A DNA stretch of 64,000 bases from Ornithodoros turicata (Eukaryota; Arthropoda; Arachnida; Ixodida; Argasidae). The DNA is taken from NCBI RefSeq assembly GCF_037126465.1, contig NC_088210.1, forward strand, positions 17,199,511-17,263,510, in the 5' to 3' direction. The notes below the pieces were generated by a model. That model searched no databases and was not told where the DNA came from. It saw nothing but the letters and a program-made list of their open reading frames with translations. Both the position numbers and the translations under genes were made by a program. The first letter of the stretch is position 1; every line of letters begins with the position of its first letter. Positions 47,506-59,504 of the stretch are shown here, piece by piece.

Positions 47506-48219
47506 TAGGGTTCGTGGTTTTCGGCATTTTCCGAAAAATGCCGTAAAACACCCCCCGAATGACTTTTTTCAGATTCGGAATATTCCGAAAAAATCCGAAT
47601 TTCTCGTATCCTGACAGCTGCCATTCCTGGAACCGCAAAGGGAAATCCCCTTGGAATCTCCTTTTGTCGACTATTTCTTGAGCGTGGCATTATCTTCGGG
47701 CTGCGCCCTTGTTTCGTTGTGCTTAAGCGCTTATAGGAGGACGACCTCAGCTCTGTTGTGCGGTCGGTGACCGCCTTTTGGCAGCACACGCACTTAGTGA
47801 CACACCTATTCTTAGTGAATTTACCATTCAGAACCTTTGTGGTCTGTTGAGCGCGTGTTCTCTAAACTACGTATAATTAATCGCAAGGAGCGAGCCGCTA
47901 CGACAGGTGCGAGCATGATGATATACGCTTGCATCTATTACAACAAGAGGTAATCTCCTTGTTTGCTAGTTTGGCACAGGCAATAAAAGACATTGTTAAT
48001 GAAGCCGTGAATCGATTCACTTCTTTTCGGTTCGAATTGTTACTTCGCACGCAAAATAGGCTTTCCTTCATGCGAAATAAATAGATGCCCGTATTCGGGC
48101 ATTTATTTTTTGGGCGGAATATAGATGCCGAAAAAATCCGATTTATAGTCCCCCATATAAATGCCGATAAACACCCCCCGAATTAGGTTGAAAATAAATG
48201 CCGAAAACCACAAACCCTA
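47506..48219. mobile_element. hAT-type MITE, 714 bp, perfect 8-bp target duplication
   Basis: Flanked by GATATAAT at 47498-47505 and 48220-48227. Termini TAGGGTTCGTGGTTTTCGG and CCGAAAACCACAAACCCTA are inverted repeats. The interior repeats short AATGCCGAAAA and CACCCCCCGAAT blocks in both orientations. No transposase frame. A fragment occurs at 11231-11360. Confidence 0.9.
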
Positions 48220-49284
48220 GATATAATAAATGTTTTTGTGGTCGCGTGGTTTATGGGCAACAGGAACCTGTAATTTACGTTTTCTCCCTCCCTCCCTCCC
48301 TCCTTTTCAATAAGAATGGCAACAATACAGAGCGCGATCTCATTGGTCTCCGCAAATGATATGACAAATCATGGTGGGAGGTCGTTCCAGGAGACCAATC
48401 CGAGGCCTCTCCGCATTGTCAGGCTTCTTGAGAGGGAGAGGGAAGTCGTACCTTTGGTAGTGCATTCGGAAGAGGAAAACAAGGGGGCAATCCTCACCCC
48501 CCCCCCCATGTAAAGTCCCCCCACGAAATATTTTTCTGGTTACGAGACTGGTCCCCTTGAAAAAGGCGTTGTCTCGTCTGCCAACTGAACACCTTCAGCC
48601 CGGCTATGGCAACGCCACCTATAGAGTCCTGCTTATTGCCTCCTCTCCCTCCTTCGCTACGTGAATGTATAAAGTCAGCATTCGTCTGCTACTGCGATCC
48701 GCCGTTCTGCGAATTGAAGAGCTCGCAAATGATTTCAACTAACTTGGAACCTGTAGACCTGAATCTGTAGACAAAAAGTACAACACGCACGTCCTGAGAA
48801 AGATACGGGACCGTCTTGCGCTTTATTTTAAAGTTTTCCCATTTAGTACGCGGGGACGTTCGTGATTGGCTACAGCCGTTGAAAACACGTTCATGATTGG
48901 CTACGGCCGTTGAAAACACCATCCCGATTGGTTGACTCTTAGTTGTTACGTCGCTTCGACGAGTAAGCAGGCTTTCTCTATCTAGGTGGTGTTGGCTATG
49001 GGCCTTCGACGGGACCTTGTATTTCTCAAGCTCAGCTGCGTTCATTGTTTCTTAGCTCTTCTCGCCCTCGGTCTCGGTCATGTGACGTACACCTGAGAGA
49101 AGGTTTAGGACGACATTAACTTACGCACGATCGCTCAAGCGTTTGCGAATTTCAGTTTCCAAAGGGAGTGTGTATCGGAAAAGAGCCCCAAAGCTTTGTA
49201 AACAGTTGCGGTTGTACAGGGTATGTCTCGGCCTGAAAACCAGGAGCGAAGCAACTTCACTGGGAACCTTATATGGGTGGGTGG

Positions 49285-49570
49285 GGTGATTTATGAGCGG
49301 AAGAAACCGCAATTTACCGTGTATTGTATTCACACGAGCGACATTCCCCAGAATGCTACAGCGGAAGATGCGAAAGGCGTCATAGCTTTCTGTTGTCACG
49401 TCATCGCGAGCTCTCGTCTGCTAACCGTGGGGAACATCGTGCGACACAGCTACGAGATATTCCGTAGCAGACGACAGGAAAAGACGCTGACGGTGTCATC
49501 TGCTAGGTGTCGTCTGCTAAGTGCACAGTACGCCACTCCCGACATTCCGGCACCGTGTGAATGTTCAACA
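49285..49570. repeat. Dispersed repeat, second copy of the 4400-4650 block
   Basis: It shares GAGCGGAAGAAACCGCAATT, GTCATAGCTTTCTGTTGTCA, GAGATATTCCGTAGCAGACG and a TTCCGGCACCGTG end with 4400-4650, in the same orientation. Confidence 0.75.
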
Positions 49571-49594
49571 TAACACGGGACGTAACTTCGGACC

Positions 49595-49765
49595 AGCTCC
49601 GGTGGCGCAGCGGTAACGCGTGCGCTTGGAGACTGGGAGGTCCGCGGTTCGAATCCGCGGGCCGGCTGTGCCGTCTGGGGTTTTTCCTGGGTTTCCCTCA
49701 GATGTGTAATAGGCGTATGCCGGCACAGTTCCATGGACGCAGCTATCCTCCCCCCGAGCGGATTC
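49595..49765 (+). mobile_element. tRNA-derived SINE (Ruka-like), plus strand
   Basis: tRNA-like head with A-box CCGGTGGCGCAGCGGTAACG and B-box GGTTCGAATCC, followed by the shared body CCGGCTGTGCCGTCTGGGGT. The head folds less well than a true tRNA, and the body continues without a tRNA 3' end, so it is a SINE and not a tRNA gene. Confidence 0.75.
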
Positions 49766-50867
49766 CGCTTGGTCTTCCACTTCACCCTTTCCTCTCCTCC
49801 TCTCCACCACCTTTCCCTTCCCGAGAAACATGCCGCCTAATCAGGCAGGCAGACCTCTCGGGTTCCTCCCAACGACACTCCTCCTCCTCCTCCTCCTCCG
49901 TAACTTCGGCTCCGTGAGCAGTGTTTTTCTTCCACCAGAATGTGTTCCGTAAGGATGTGGCTCGTGTGAATACACGGTACACTCGCCTTCCCAAGAAAGC
50001 CGGCAATTCGGAGCGGACTCCCATTGGTCTCCTCAAACGATTTGTCCAACCATCGAGGGAGATCGTTTGAGGAGACCAATGGGGAGGCCTCTCCGCATTG
50101 TTGCGCTTCGTGAGAAGGAGAGGACGGGGAAACGCGTATATTGCAGTCTCGAACAACCGAAACGATGAACCCCGTTCTGCGAGGAAAGAATTTTGCACTT
50201 CAGTGCCCGGTTAACGCTTAGCGAGAAAGGCGCGCGAAAGATTCAGCATATGAAGGGTAACAATTTATTGCTATACATTACGAGTGTTTGAACGAAGAAA
50301 GAAAGAAGTCACTGAAAATGTTAGCCAGCTGCAGGACTCGAACCCACATCTTCTGGATTCGGAAGATGTGAGTTGCATAGATCCACAAATATGCATCCAT
50401 ACTCATACACCCTTAAAAGCTCTGTACCCTTTTCTGGGGAAACGAGGCATAGTGTGTCCTTGGGGCAAAAGCTTCAAAGAAGATGTGTTGCAGGGATTTT
50501 GGGATGGCAGGACAGTGATGGCGGCAGGCAGCAGTAGAGGAGAGGTTGAGCCGGAGAAGTCAGTTGTATGTGAGCGTAGAACCAGCCCGCAGCCGATGAA
50601 GAACAGTGGCGGTGGCCCGTTGTAGTGCAGGAAAAGTTACACTGGCTCGAGCGTGCATGCCATCACACGGCCGCTTCAATCGAACGAGCGTCGCTTTTGA
50701 TTGGTCCCTTCGGTTCGCTCTTCGTTCGTTTTTAGGCGTAACCCACAGCGGCACACTACAATACGTTGTACGAAAACTATACCAGAGAAATTCGCCAAAA
50801 TCCATAATGGCGAATTCCGCTGGTGGTTTTATTCGAAAGGGGTACTAATTGTCACCGTTATTATCTA

Positions 50868-51155
50868 TAGTCCTGTTCAACAAGGATGTGGAATCTAGTC
50901 CGTCAAGTGCATACGCTGTTGGAGATAAGGAGACAAAATAGGAGAAATACTGCAGCGCCACCATGCGCCATCAGTGGGGGAGCGCATTTTCTGCCTTGGC
51001 GTAGTGTCATACGGCCAACCTTAACAGCCAATACGGAAGCAGAGTGAGTATGACGGATTACATTATCTGGCGCAGCGTGACCTCACCGCGGCGCAGTAAT
51101 ATTTTTAGAGCTGGTGAACTAGATTTGTTTTCGTTCTTCAGTTGAACACTACTAT
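50868..51155. mobile_element. Dispersed repeat D, copy 2, with terminal inverted repeats
   Basis: The ends TATAGTCCTGTTCAAC and GTTGAACACTACTATA are imperfect inverted repeats. The interior matches 26770-27005. No coding frame. Confidence 0.65.
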
Positions 51156-52581
51156 AGGAATATGCGTCAGTCAACTTAGCCCATATTGCCGAGAAAATCC
51201 CTCTTCAGCAACAAAACTCGCGGAGGCGGGGGGGGGGGGGGAGGATTATGTTTAGGGGAAGGTGCGCGGCTGGGCCGTTCGGCTGGCCAGGGGGCGCCCT
51301 GGCTCACTAACACCAGTGCCACCTGCGGTGGCAAGGATAAGTTATTTCCAGCAGTTATTTCGCACTTTCCTTCGGTATTTCATCAGGCATTGTACTGTAG
51401 GGGACAGGGTTGTCTAAAATCAGCACTCCGTGATGTATTCCATCTCAAATGTCCAGGTGTTGCATGACTATTTCTTTTGAGTAAAAAACACGTGCAGCAC
51501 ATGGTCCACCTTCAAATACAATATTCGCACAACACTTTCAAGCGCAACTGAGCTAATATGGGCCGCCGAACTACTGACAGAGGATTTTAGCTAACCGTGT
51601 CCCCAACAGTACATATTCACTGAGGTGAGTCGAACACAAGACAGAGTTCACGCGATGACGTGTGAACATCGTCTTCTACGCTTGTAGGATATGCTGGAAA
51701 ACTTTTCCTCCGCCCGCCACCAGGGAAGAAAGCCGGCGTCAGTGTCGCCGTGCTAAACTCTAGCCGAACGTCCCTACACCGATTCAGCTGATCAATATAC
51801 TGCAGCCACCGCTGGCTCTTTGCCTACAGCTTCCTCTTATCGGGAGCGCGGATCGTGTGGTGGTTTTTTTCCATTGCTAGAGGTAGAAAGAATGGACGCG
51901 TACACTTTCATCGCAGGAAATGTGCGATCCGGCCAGTGAACTATCAGATAACCGCCGCCTTGCTTCGACGTCCATTACTTTCTCCGCCCGAGGTGAATGT
52001 CAATGAAAGACCAATTGCGTGGAATTTACGTAACAATGTGTACACGTGGAAACATTCAGAACGTTTATACAACGACGAAACTGTTTGACGATGTCCTTCT
52101 GCGTGGGAAGACAGCAAAAAAATATCGACAAAAAAGGCTGCAATTATTCTTGTCTATGGATGGTGGTTTAGATTATTATTATTATTTAGATTATTAGTGT
52201 TAATATAATATTAATAATTAAATATTATTATTAGCTAATGATAATTAATTAATGTAACGAATAAAATACTTAAATGACTAAGTACCATCACCGCTCCAAG
52301 TGAAAAACTAATCGCGTCTCTTTACAGTACGTGCTTCAAACACCACATATACGCCTGTGTTAGAGACTTCTGGGAAAATGTAATGCCAAAGTAAAGTCGT
52401 TACTTGATGAAAGTAATGGCATAAGTAATGCATTACTAAGCATAAAAAGTAATGAGCGATGTAACGCATTTCATTACAAAGCTGCAATTGGTATTTGTCC
52501 GATGCACTATTACAAAATAAAAGTAATTTCCTCAACTCTGCCATCCGTCCTCTTGTGCTTGCGTCCTTTCGTTGACTTTAA

Positions 52582-53222
52582 AGGGGCACTAAACTGCAAA
52601 AACAAGTTCACTTCAAATTACGTTACACGCTACGTTAATTTCGTACTTGTTATCATAATTCAAAACTTTGATTCCGTTACGGAGCTACAATCGAAATTAT
52701 ACCGGACTCTTTCTTGCTTCGGCGCTAAGCAGTGAAAGTCGTTTCAGCTCGCGCATCGGTGTTTTTAGTCCATACTGCGCGTGCACGCGCGTGCCACGCC
52801 ATGGAGCAGTCCCTGTGAAAAACATAGTGCGCGCTACGAAGCGGAGTGGCGTCGCTGTTCGAAGGACGTGAAGATAAATGTTGTTAGCGGAATATTCGCG
52901 AGAACTGTTGTGGGCTACAATTCATTGAATCGGTATTGAAAAATGCAACAGTGCGCATCATGCCGCGCATATATACGAAACAGTACGATCGGACCCGTTC
53001 CAAATCCACGTGCCCACGATAGGTATTCGCACGCTTCTCCTGCTGTCTCGTTGGATGCGGCCAATCTTTGCCTCCTGGGGATGTTACCGCCAAAGACGGC
53101 TCTGTTTTCATGGCGTTTTCTTCTAAACGGTAGCGCTGTGTTAGCTAATTTTGCTCGCATTACACTGATTGAAACCCGGACTTTCATTTGAGAGCAAGTT
53201 GTTTTTGCATTTTAGTGCCCCT
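52582..53222. mobile_element. TTAA-flanked MITE, 641 bp (Kolobok-like termini)
   Basis: TTAA at 52578-52581 and 53223-53226. Terminal inverted repeats begin AGGGGCACTAAACTGCAAAA and are matched, with one mismatch, at the other end (TTTTGCATTTTAGTGCCCCT). TTAA targets with AGGG-type ends are known for Kolobok elements; piggyBac also uses TTAA but has different ends. The superfamily is inferred. Confidence 0.75.
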
Positions 53223-53768
53223 TTAATGCATCCCGTGAAGACATATCCACGGTTCTAACCAAGCTGCGAGAACAAAAAGTGCAGCTGATCCTGCAGACAT
53301 CTTGACGCCTGCTTAGACTCCCTCCTTACTACTCATCATCATGATTTATTGTTGTTGTACTCCGGTATAAGACGGACACAGCACATCAGATAACGCAACA
53401 ATCAACAAACAAACAATAACAAAAGATAACAACAGAAGACATACAAAAGATAACAATCATGACCTGCTTGGGCAACAGTGATAGCTTTATTGCGGACCGA
53501 AGTAAGAACAGGCAATTTTCACGTTATCAAACAAGCCAACAGGAAAGTACGAGGGGGTAAAAGAGCGGACGTTCTGGGGTACTTTCCAGGCATGACATTC
53601 TTCGCGTGCAACAACAGACAAGTTCATCACCGGGGAGCGGCTCTCCCACGGGGGAGGCGGAGCTGGCGGCGGAGCCACCTGAGGAGGAAAACGTGTGTAG
53701 TATAGGAGTATAGGCCTTGGCATCAGATCATTGACGGGCGCCGGTCGATAGAGTTCGCACGCGAAAAA

Positions 53769-53912
53769 ATGCCCGCCACCACAATGGACCCAACGCGTTC
53801 CTCTAGCGACGTTGCAATCGACGAAAGTCGCTTCTCGCAGATGAACCTCGAATCGTGGGACATCGTCGTTCTCATTTCCTACTTCATTGGCATGCTCTTC
53901 GTCGGAGCCTGG
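53769..53912 (+). CDS. First coding exon of a probable SLC5-type sodium/solute cotransporter
   Basis: A 48-codon exon, ATG at 53769 to a GTAAGC donor, in phase 0. An N-terminal hydrophilic segment is followed by LESWDIVVLISYFIGMLFVGAW (written in two parts: LESWDIVVLIS and YFIGMLFVGAW), which fits TM1 of sodium/glucose-type cotransporters (the DxxVxxxYFxxxLxVGxW pattern). A run of six A precedes the ATG. I could not find the next SLC5 exon (the GGFFLAGR-type segment) to the end of the window, so the first intron is at least about 10 kb or the gene is broken. The paralogue and substrate are unknown. Plausible but based on one short exon. Confidence 0.65.
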
Positions 53913-56900
53913 GTAAGCGTGTTCCCTCTGCTCCTCTTCTGCTCATGCGTCGTTGCAGCGCCTGCTTGCTCTATACGACGTTCTCTGCTGGGTTTCGAGG
54001 CATTGGTTGAACGTATTTTGTTAGTTATATTGGCAGTAGAAAGATTTCAGTTGCGTTGTAGATTTAAAGTGGAGTATGCGCGGTATATAATCATCTACCT
54101 CTTGGGATGTCGCTGGCGTCTCGCGCTTCTTCAGCGCTCCACCTGTCAACTGTTGTGATGATGCGCAGAACACGTGTCTACGAAAACAACCGGTTGCGTA
54201 TGTGCTTGGTATAGAAACATTGTTCGCGTGAACGGTTTTCAGGGGTATCGAAAAGTGCACGGCATTTTTGTTGTTTCTCTATCCTAGTCGGAGTTTTCGG
54301 TTCCGTTACCGTTAAGTTTTCTGCAGGTAACATGTGTTGAAATGATATGTGCGAGAAGGACTGCAAAGAGGAATAGACGAGAATCGAGAATATCGAGACG
54401 TTTGCTTAGGAATTGGGGTCATTGAATGCCAGTGTCGCAGCACTTTGTCCGTACGTGTGCACTTTCTAAAGACTAAATCGATATGTATATTACACTATAA
54501 TATTTACTATGCGGGCGATGAAAGGATATGAAGGCCAGTAAGGTGGCAGTGAACGTAGTGGTACACAACCTGAGACGGCACCTGACCGCTTGTATAATAT
54601 TTCCTGACCCCATAAATCTGCTCCTGTTCAATAAAAGCGAACGGGCGAATGTCACGGGGCATTCTGTTGATGGTACGTGAACGTCATGCTTTAAAATTGT
54701 TTTTAATCGCTGAATATCCGGTGGGGTCTTTAGAGGCTTCAATAAAAAGCTCTGCCACTGTTTTTAGCTCCATAGACCGTTAAAGTGCACTTCCCATCCG
54801 TATGAGTATCACGAGATACTGATGCGTGAAAGATACATAGTGGGCAGATAGGCAGTGCTGTTCCAGTATTTCAGATGTATCAGTGGCTGTAAGGAACATA
54901 AATTTGCTCGCATAAATCGGCATTTCTCGAGGGTCTCTTTTCCAATGATCACGTATAGAAGAAACAAGCCAATAATAAGTAACATAAATAGGATCTATGA
55001 CACGTGTATCACGTTTTCGCTATCTGATAAGATGAGTGGAATATTTCCGAAGGTTCTGAACCGATATCAATCACGCGCTTGGCCTTGGAGACTATATTAT
55101 CTACAACATGCGGGATATGTGCATAAATGAAATAGGTCGTGCCAACACAAGGAGGCGATGGGTTAACCACCCATTGTGCTGGTCAAGGTTTTCAAATTAG
55201 CTTTCCGGAACACTGCCCACACGATTGTCGACACAGTTCCTCCTGAAGTCTGCCCAGGACGCGTACTAACCCCCTGTTCTCCACTGATTCCTGCTTTCCT
55301 CGCTCAATTTGTCCACGTATATACGTCGCTGATAGCCCAGTTGCTTCGCAGCGCCAACATCGAATAATAGAACAAAAAAAAAACGTAGGCCGAAGCCCTT
55401 ATTCATTTTTATTTATTTATTGTATGTACGTCAAAGACCCGCAAAGTGGGTACAACACGACTGAGTGGAGCATAGCAGAATAATAGACAAATGAACATAA
55501 GAGAAAATCAGGCACGTGATACATCCCATAGGATACAATAGGCCAAAAATATATATGTACAAGAACACAAGGCAAAAAATAGCCAAACAAATGTAAGAAG
55601 AGGATTAACTAGGGCGAGCAGAATAAATCGTGAATTGCTTGCTTAAAAGTCGAATGATCACGAATTGTAGCAATGTCTTGAGGAGGATCGTTCCACCAAC
55701 GTGAAGTTCGCGGAACATAGGACTCGGAAAAACGCTGAGTATTACGTCGGTATTCTCTTACCTTAAACGCATGATCGACACGGTGAGATATATGGCTAAG
55801 GGGCAACAGCGTAGAGGAGTAGAGGTAGCTATTGTGGAAAGTTTTGTGGAAAAGCAGCAGGGCGGAAATCCTTATGCGCCTCAATGTTCAAGAGAAAGCG
55901 CAGCATTGTAGGGCTTTGCGGCAGCCTTCTGTATTCTAATATACTTTTCACTGGATTTCACATGAGAAAGAACTGGCATTTCGCCACCTTTTTCTCTTTC
56001 CTCATTGCCTACCATTAACAGCGCATTTCGAAACGGACTCTACAAAATGTTGCAGAATGAGCTATTACAGATAAAGATCACCCGTTGCGACTATGGGGAC
56101 AAGCTAAGTTGCATCCTACATACCAATACTTCGCTAACACTGCGGTGCAACACGTTGTTTGACACGTGCCGTACGCCAGAATGAATAATAAATGAGCTCT
56201 GATTCGAAGGTTGTCTGGCTCCAGGGAATGAGGGGAGGTTGTCCTGGACATAGTGGACGGGTTGGCGAACCATCAAAAGCGATAGAAGCCCCTATATCGT
56301 GCTGGGAACATAAAATTCAGACACAGCGTGAGCACTGAACAGAGAGTTGTGTTGTGTCTGTTCCTTACCTGATCCCAGCACGGGATTTTTTTATCGTTTT
56401 GAATCAGGTGAGAGAGACAGGTTGCACTCTTATTGAAGCTCGGATTTCGCTCGGTTCGAGGACGTGGAAATCTGAGAAGTGGAAAAGATTCATAATCCGA
56501 ATTGGATTGACAACTGGATTGAAAATTGGATTGGAAATAGACTATGGAGCTGCTTATAGGGACCGCGCAGTAAAGTTTCGGAGCGGTGAAAGAAGGCGCT
56601 AAACGGGTGTGTTTAGCTTCCGCAAAATGCTCACGGATGTGCAGCCGACCGTGTTTTATTCGCAAGAATCGTTCACATTTCGTTTCTTTCCCTTATCTGT
56701 TCTTTTTTTTTCTCTCCCTCTTTTTTTCGGAAGGGCAGTGAAGTCGGTAGTGATGAAAAGGCGATGCAGGGAGCGACCGGAGAGTTAAAATTCTACCACC
56801 TTGGCGCTGTCGCCACACTGTTCAGGGCGCCATCTGGAGAAGCGCCGATTGTCACGACTGCGCAACGATCACTAGGGGGTTGGTTTATCTGGCCAGCTGA

Positions 56901-57677
56901 GCGACCCCTCCTCCAGTCGCCTCCGTCGCTCCAAATCACGTGGCTCTCCGACGTGAAATGAGCGCTGTACTCCCCGCGTTCCTGGGTAGCCCAGCCGCGG
57001 TTTCGGCTCATTTGCACATCAAAATTCGGCGATGGATATTTTACCGCACGTGCGTGTTTCAAGATTTGTTAAACGTGAAACGGCTTGCAACTAGGATAGT
57101 CTCTCAATCTGCCATCTCGCTTTTGACCGGAATTCCCGAATTAAAGAGTTAATAAATTAATGTTATGTAATCAGTCGTCTTGTAGTTGCACACTTTTTTT
57201 GGAGAGGACGTTCTCCTAGTCAAACTAAACTACAAAAACGACATCTATGCTGCTGTCATTTTTTTTTAAATACAAATTCTGTAACGGCTAAAAAAACACC
57301 CTGTATAATAAGGGCACTCTGCATGGCTTATACCCTACTGGGCCCCGTAGGGCAGAAGCAATGGGCTGTTACCAGAGCGCTCATATGCTTCCTGGGTGAC
57401 ACTGGGCTCCTGGACTGCCTCTGAGCGGTCGTGTACTCATGCCCCTCTGCTGCCCATGTGCCGCTTGCGTCTTTCTCCCTTTCTGTTTTTTTTTCCTTTT
57501 CTTTCTTTTCTTTTTACAAGGAATAGCAAGTCGGCTCCTGCCTGGCTGACCTTTCCTTTTTACCTGCCTCTTTTTTTTTCGCAATAAACATATTCCCCCC
57601 CCCCCCTGCTGAATGCATATCCATACCTGGCTGCAACATTGCACTTCGATGCAGGTTGCAGCAAACATTTTGGCTTT

Positions 57678-57781
57678 TAGTCGTGGTGAGACATCTCCGG
57701 CCGTAATGAGATTTTGGTCGTAATGATACACTTGATTAAAAGATTATTGGTCGCAATGAGACTTCGGCCGTAATGAGACAC
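57678..57781. repeat. Short-period repeat, GG(C/T)CG(T/C)AATGAGA
   Basis: Four to five imperfect copies of a 12-13 base motif (GGCCGTAATGAGA, GGTCGTAATGATA, GGTCGCAATGAGA) with variable spacers. Confidence 0.75.
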
Positions 57782-59150
57782 AATCCATGAAGTGACTGGA
57801 AGGGCATGATTACGGACGTGTGAGAAAGAAGAAAATGTAACGCAATTACATTACTCCTCCGCAAAAATGTAATGCATTAGTTCTACTCATTACTGTCTGT
57901 TCTGTCATGCACTGCATGCAGTCGTATACCTCCCATCTCTCTCTGCTATACAGAGAGCGCACGGCATCCAAACTCGCTCAGTTTCACTGTTTTTTGTTTA
58001 TGTTATTTCTTCCCCACCCTTCTTGTTATGGAGGAATGTTCCGCGTGTTGTCACAGAATATTCAGCTCCTTTGCCCGCAGCGTGACATGCCTGGTCGCAT
58101 GCATACCATTCCGACTCGGTTCAGCTGAGAAGACCGCGCGTCATTCGTCAGACTTAAAATAACTTGCACCGATCGATAGGCGACTGTTGCCTTTCCGTCG
58201 CTTCGTACGAAAAACAGATTCATAAATCTTGAATTGGACGGCGATCTTGATTCGACAAATTTGAAAACATCCAATGAAATCACAGAGAGAATCTTCGTGG
58301 AAGGCAATATAGTTGCTCGAGACGCGACGTATCGACGTTAAAATGCGCATTTTCTTGTTGGTACAATGGTTTGGTCGACTCCTTGTGAAGTAGTCGCAAC
58401 ACCTCGTTGCATGCGGTTGAACTAGTTTGGGAGTCGCCCCCTGGTGTTCGCGGACCGAACCGTGTCGTGGGGATGTTCCCGGGCAAGTATCCGCACATTG
58501 CATTGCGTATCAAGGCATTGCACGTGTAAGAGGCTATCCGGCGTTGATATTTCGCCTGGTGATACGTGGCGACAATGACATATGTGTTGCAAGTAAATCG
58601 CATTTTCATTCCAGTATGATGGTTTTTACTGGAATTACAGCAACGAACCCTAAACTAGGACCCCCACCAAGAGGCGGCACAGTGGCGTCCCTAGTGAGGG
58701 TCTCGTCGCATTTCTCCATCTCAACAGATGAGAGCAGTGAAACAACTTGTCGTCGTTGAGTATCTGGTGAAACAATTGTACGCAGCTGTCTTCAGATGAA
58801 GCATGACATAAAGGGCACGAAAAAAGCGTAATAGCGGAAACCTGAAAAGTTGACGGGTTGTGTTTCGAAAACATCGCGTATGTGTGTCTTCGGACGCAAA
58901 AACATGTACAAACACTTCCTCTTACAAAACATTATCGCAGCACCACTGTCCTTAGGGGTAAAAGGTACTGAATGCAAACTATATTTCTCATACTTACGAT
59001 CAGTCAGTTCCACTTATTAAGGCGAAAAGTATCGCATTTCCCAGTTAACGAGACGGGGCTTTCAGTATCTAATTAATTCAAATTAAAATTCCAATTAAAG
59101 CCTAAAGCAGTCTTTGCGCTGGAACGTTCCTGGAAAAACTGACCTGCTTT

Positions 59151-59324
59151 TTTAATGAGCTTTAGTATATCGTACGCTATCGCCTTTGCGTACGTAATGT
59201 ATAGCGTTGGCGTTTCTGTGCACGCGCAATACACAAACAGAGCTTTGCGCATTGCGCAGAACCACCACGCTATCTTTTACGTACGCAAAGGCGACGGCGT
59301 ACGATGTAATAAAGCTCACTATTG
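59151..59324. mobile_element. GTACG hairpin MITE, family E, copy 2
   Basis: Arms AATGAGCTTTAGTATATCG ... CCTTTGCGTACGTAA and TTACGTACGCAAAGG ... GTAATAAAGCTCACT are long inverted repeats. Related to 39030-39160. Confidence 0.8.
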
Positions 59325-59357
59325 AGGATATAGTGCCTCCGAAGCATTCGAAATTGC

Positions 59358-59475
59358 TACACTCTTAAATGAAAGGGTGTGTTGTAACTACTTTTTTTGG
59401 GGAGTACACCCTTGCGACAGTGCATGGCCACATGGCAAGGGCGTACTTCCCAAAAATGAGTTACAGCCCCCCCCC
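59358..59475. mobile_element. Small inverted-repeat element beside the mariner relic
   Basis: GTTGTAACTACTTTTTTTGG / GGAGTACACCCTTGC pairs with GCAAGGGCGTACTTCCC / CAAAAATGAGTTACAG. The right end runs into a C tract and is cut off by the mariner relic. Confidence 0.6.
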
Positions 59476-59504
59476 CCCCACACACACACATTTTACAGGC
59501 GAGA

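Larger units (their letters stand above)
46152..53768. other. Gene-free stretch with transposons and SINEs
   Basis: No supported coding exon between the mucin-GH18 stop and the SLC5-like start. It contains a hAT MITE (47506-48219), a plus-strand SINE (49595-49765), repeat D copy 2 (50868-51155) and a TTAA element (52582-53222). A plus-strand AATAAA near 46919 may end the mucin-GH18 transcript. Nothing recognisable was seen at 51470-52570. Confidence 0.55.

Noticed and set aside
49605..49675. Possible tRNA gene
   Set aside because: A- and B-box-like motifs are present, but the acceptor stem is not closed and the sequence continues into a SINE body.
56764..57152. Open frames on both strands near GGCGCCATCTGGAG
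   Set aside because: GC-rich sequence with open frames on both strands and no splice sites or family similarity. Possibly a repeat, but no second copy was seen.
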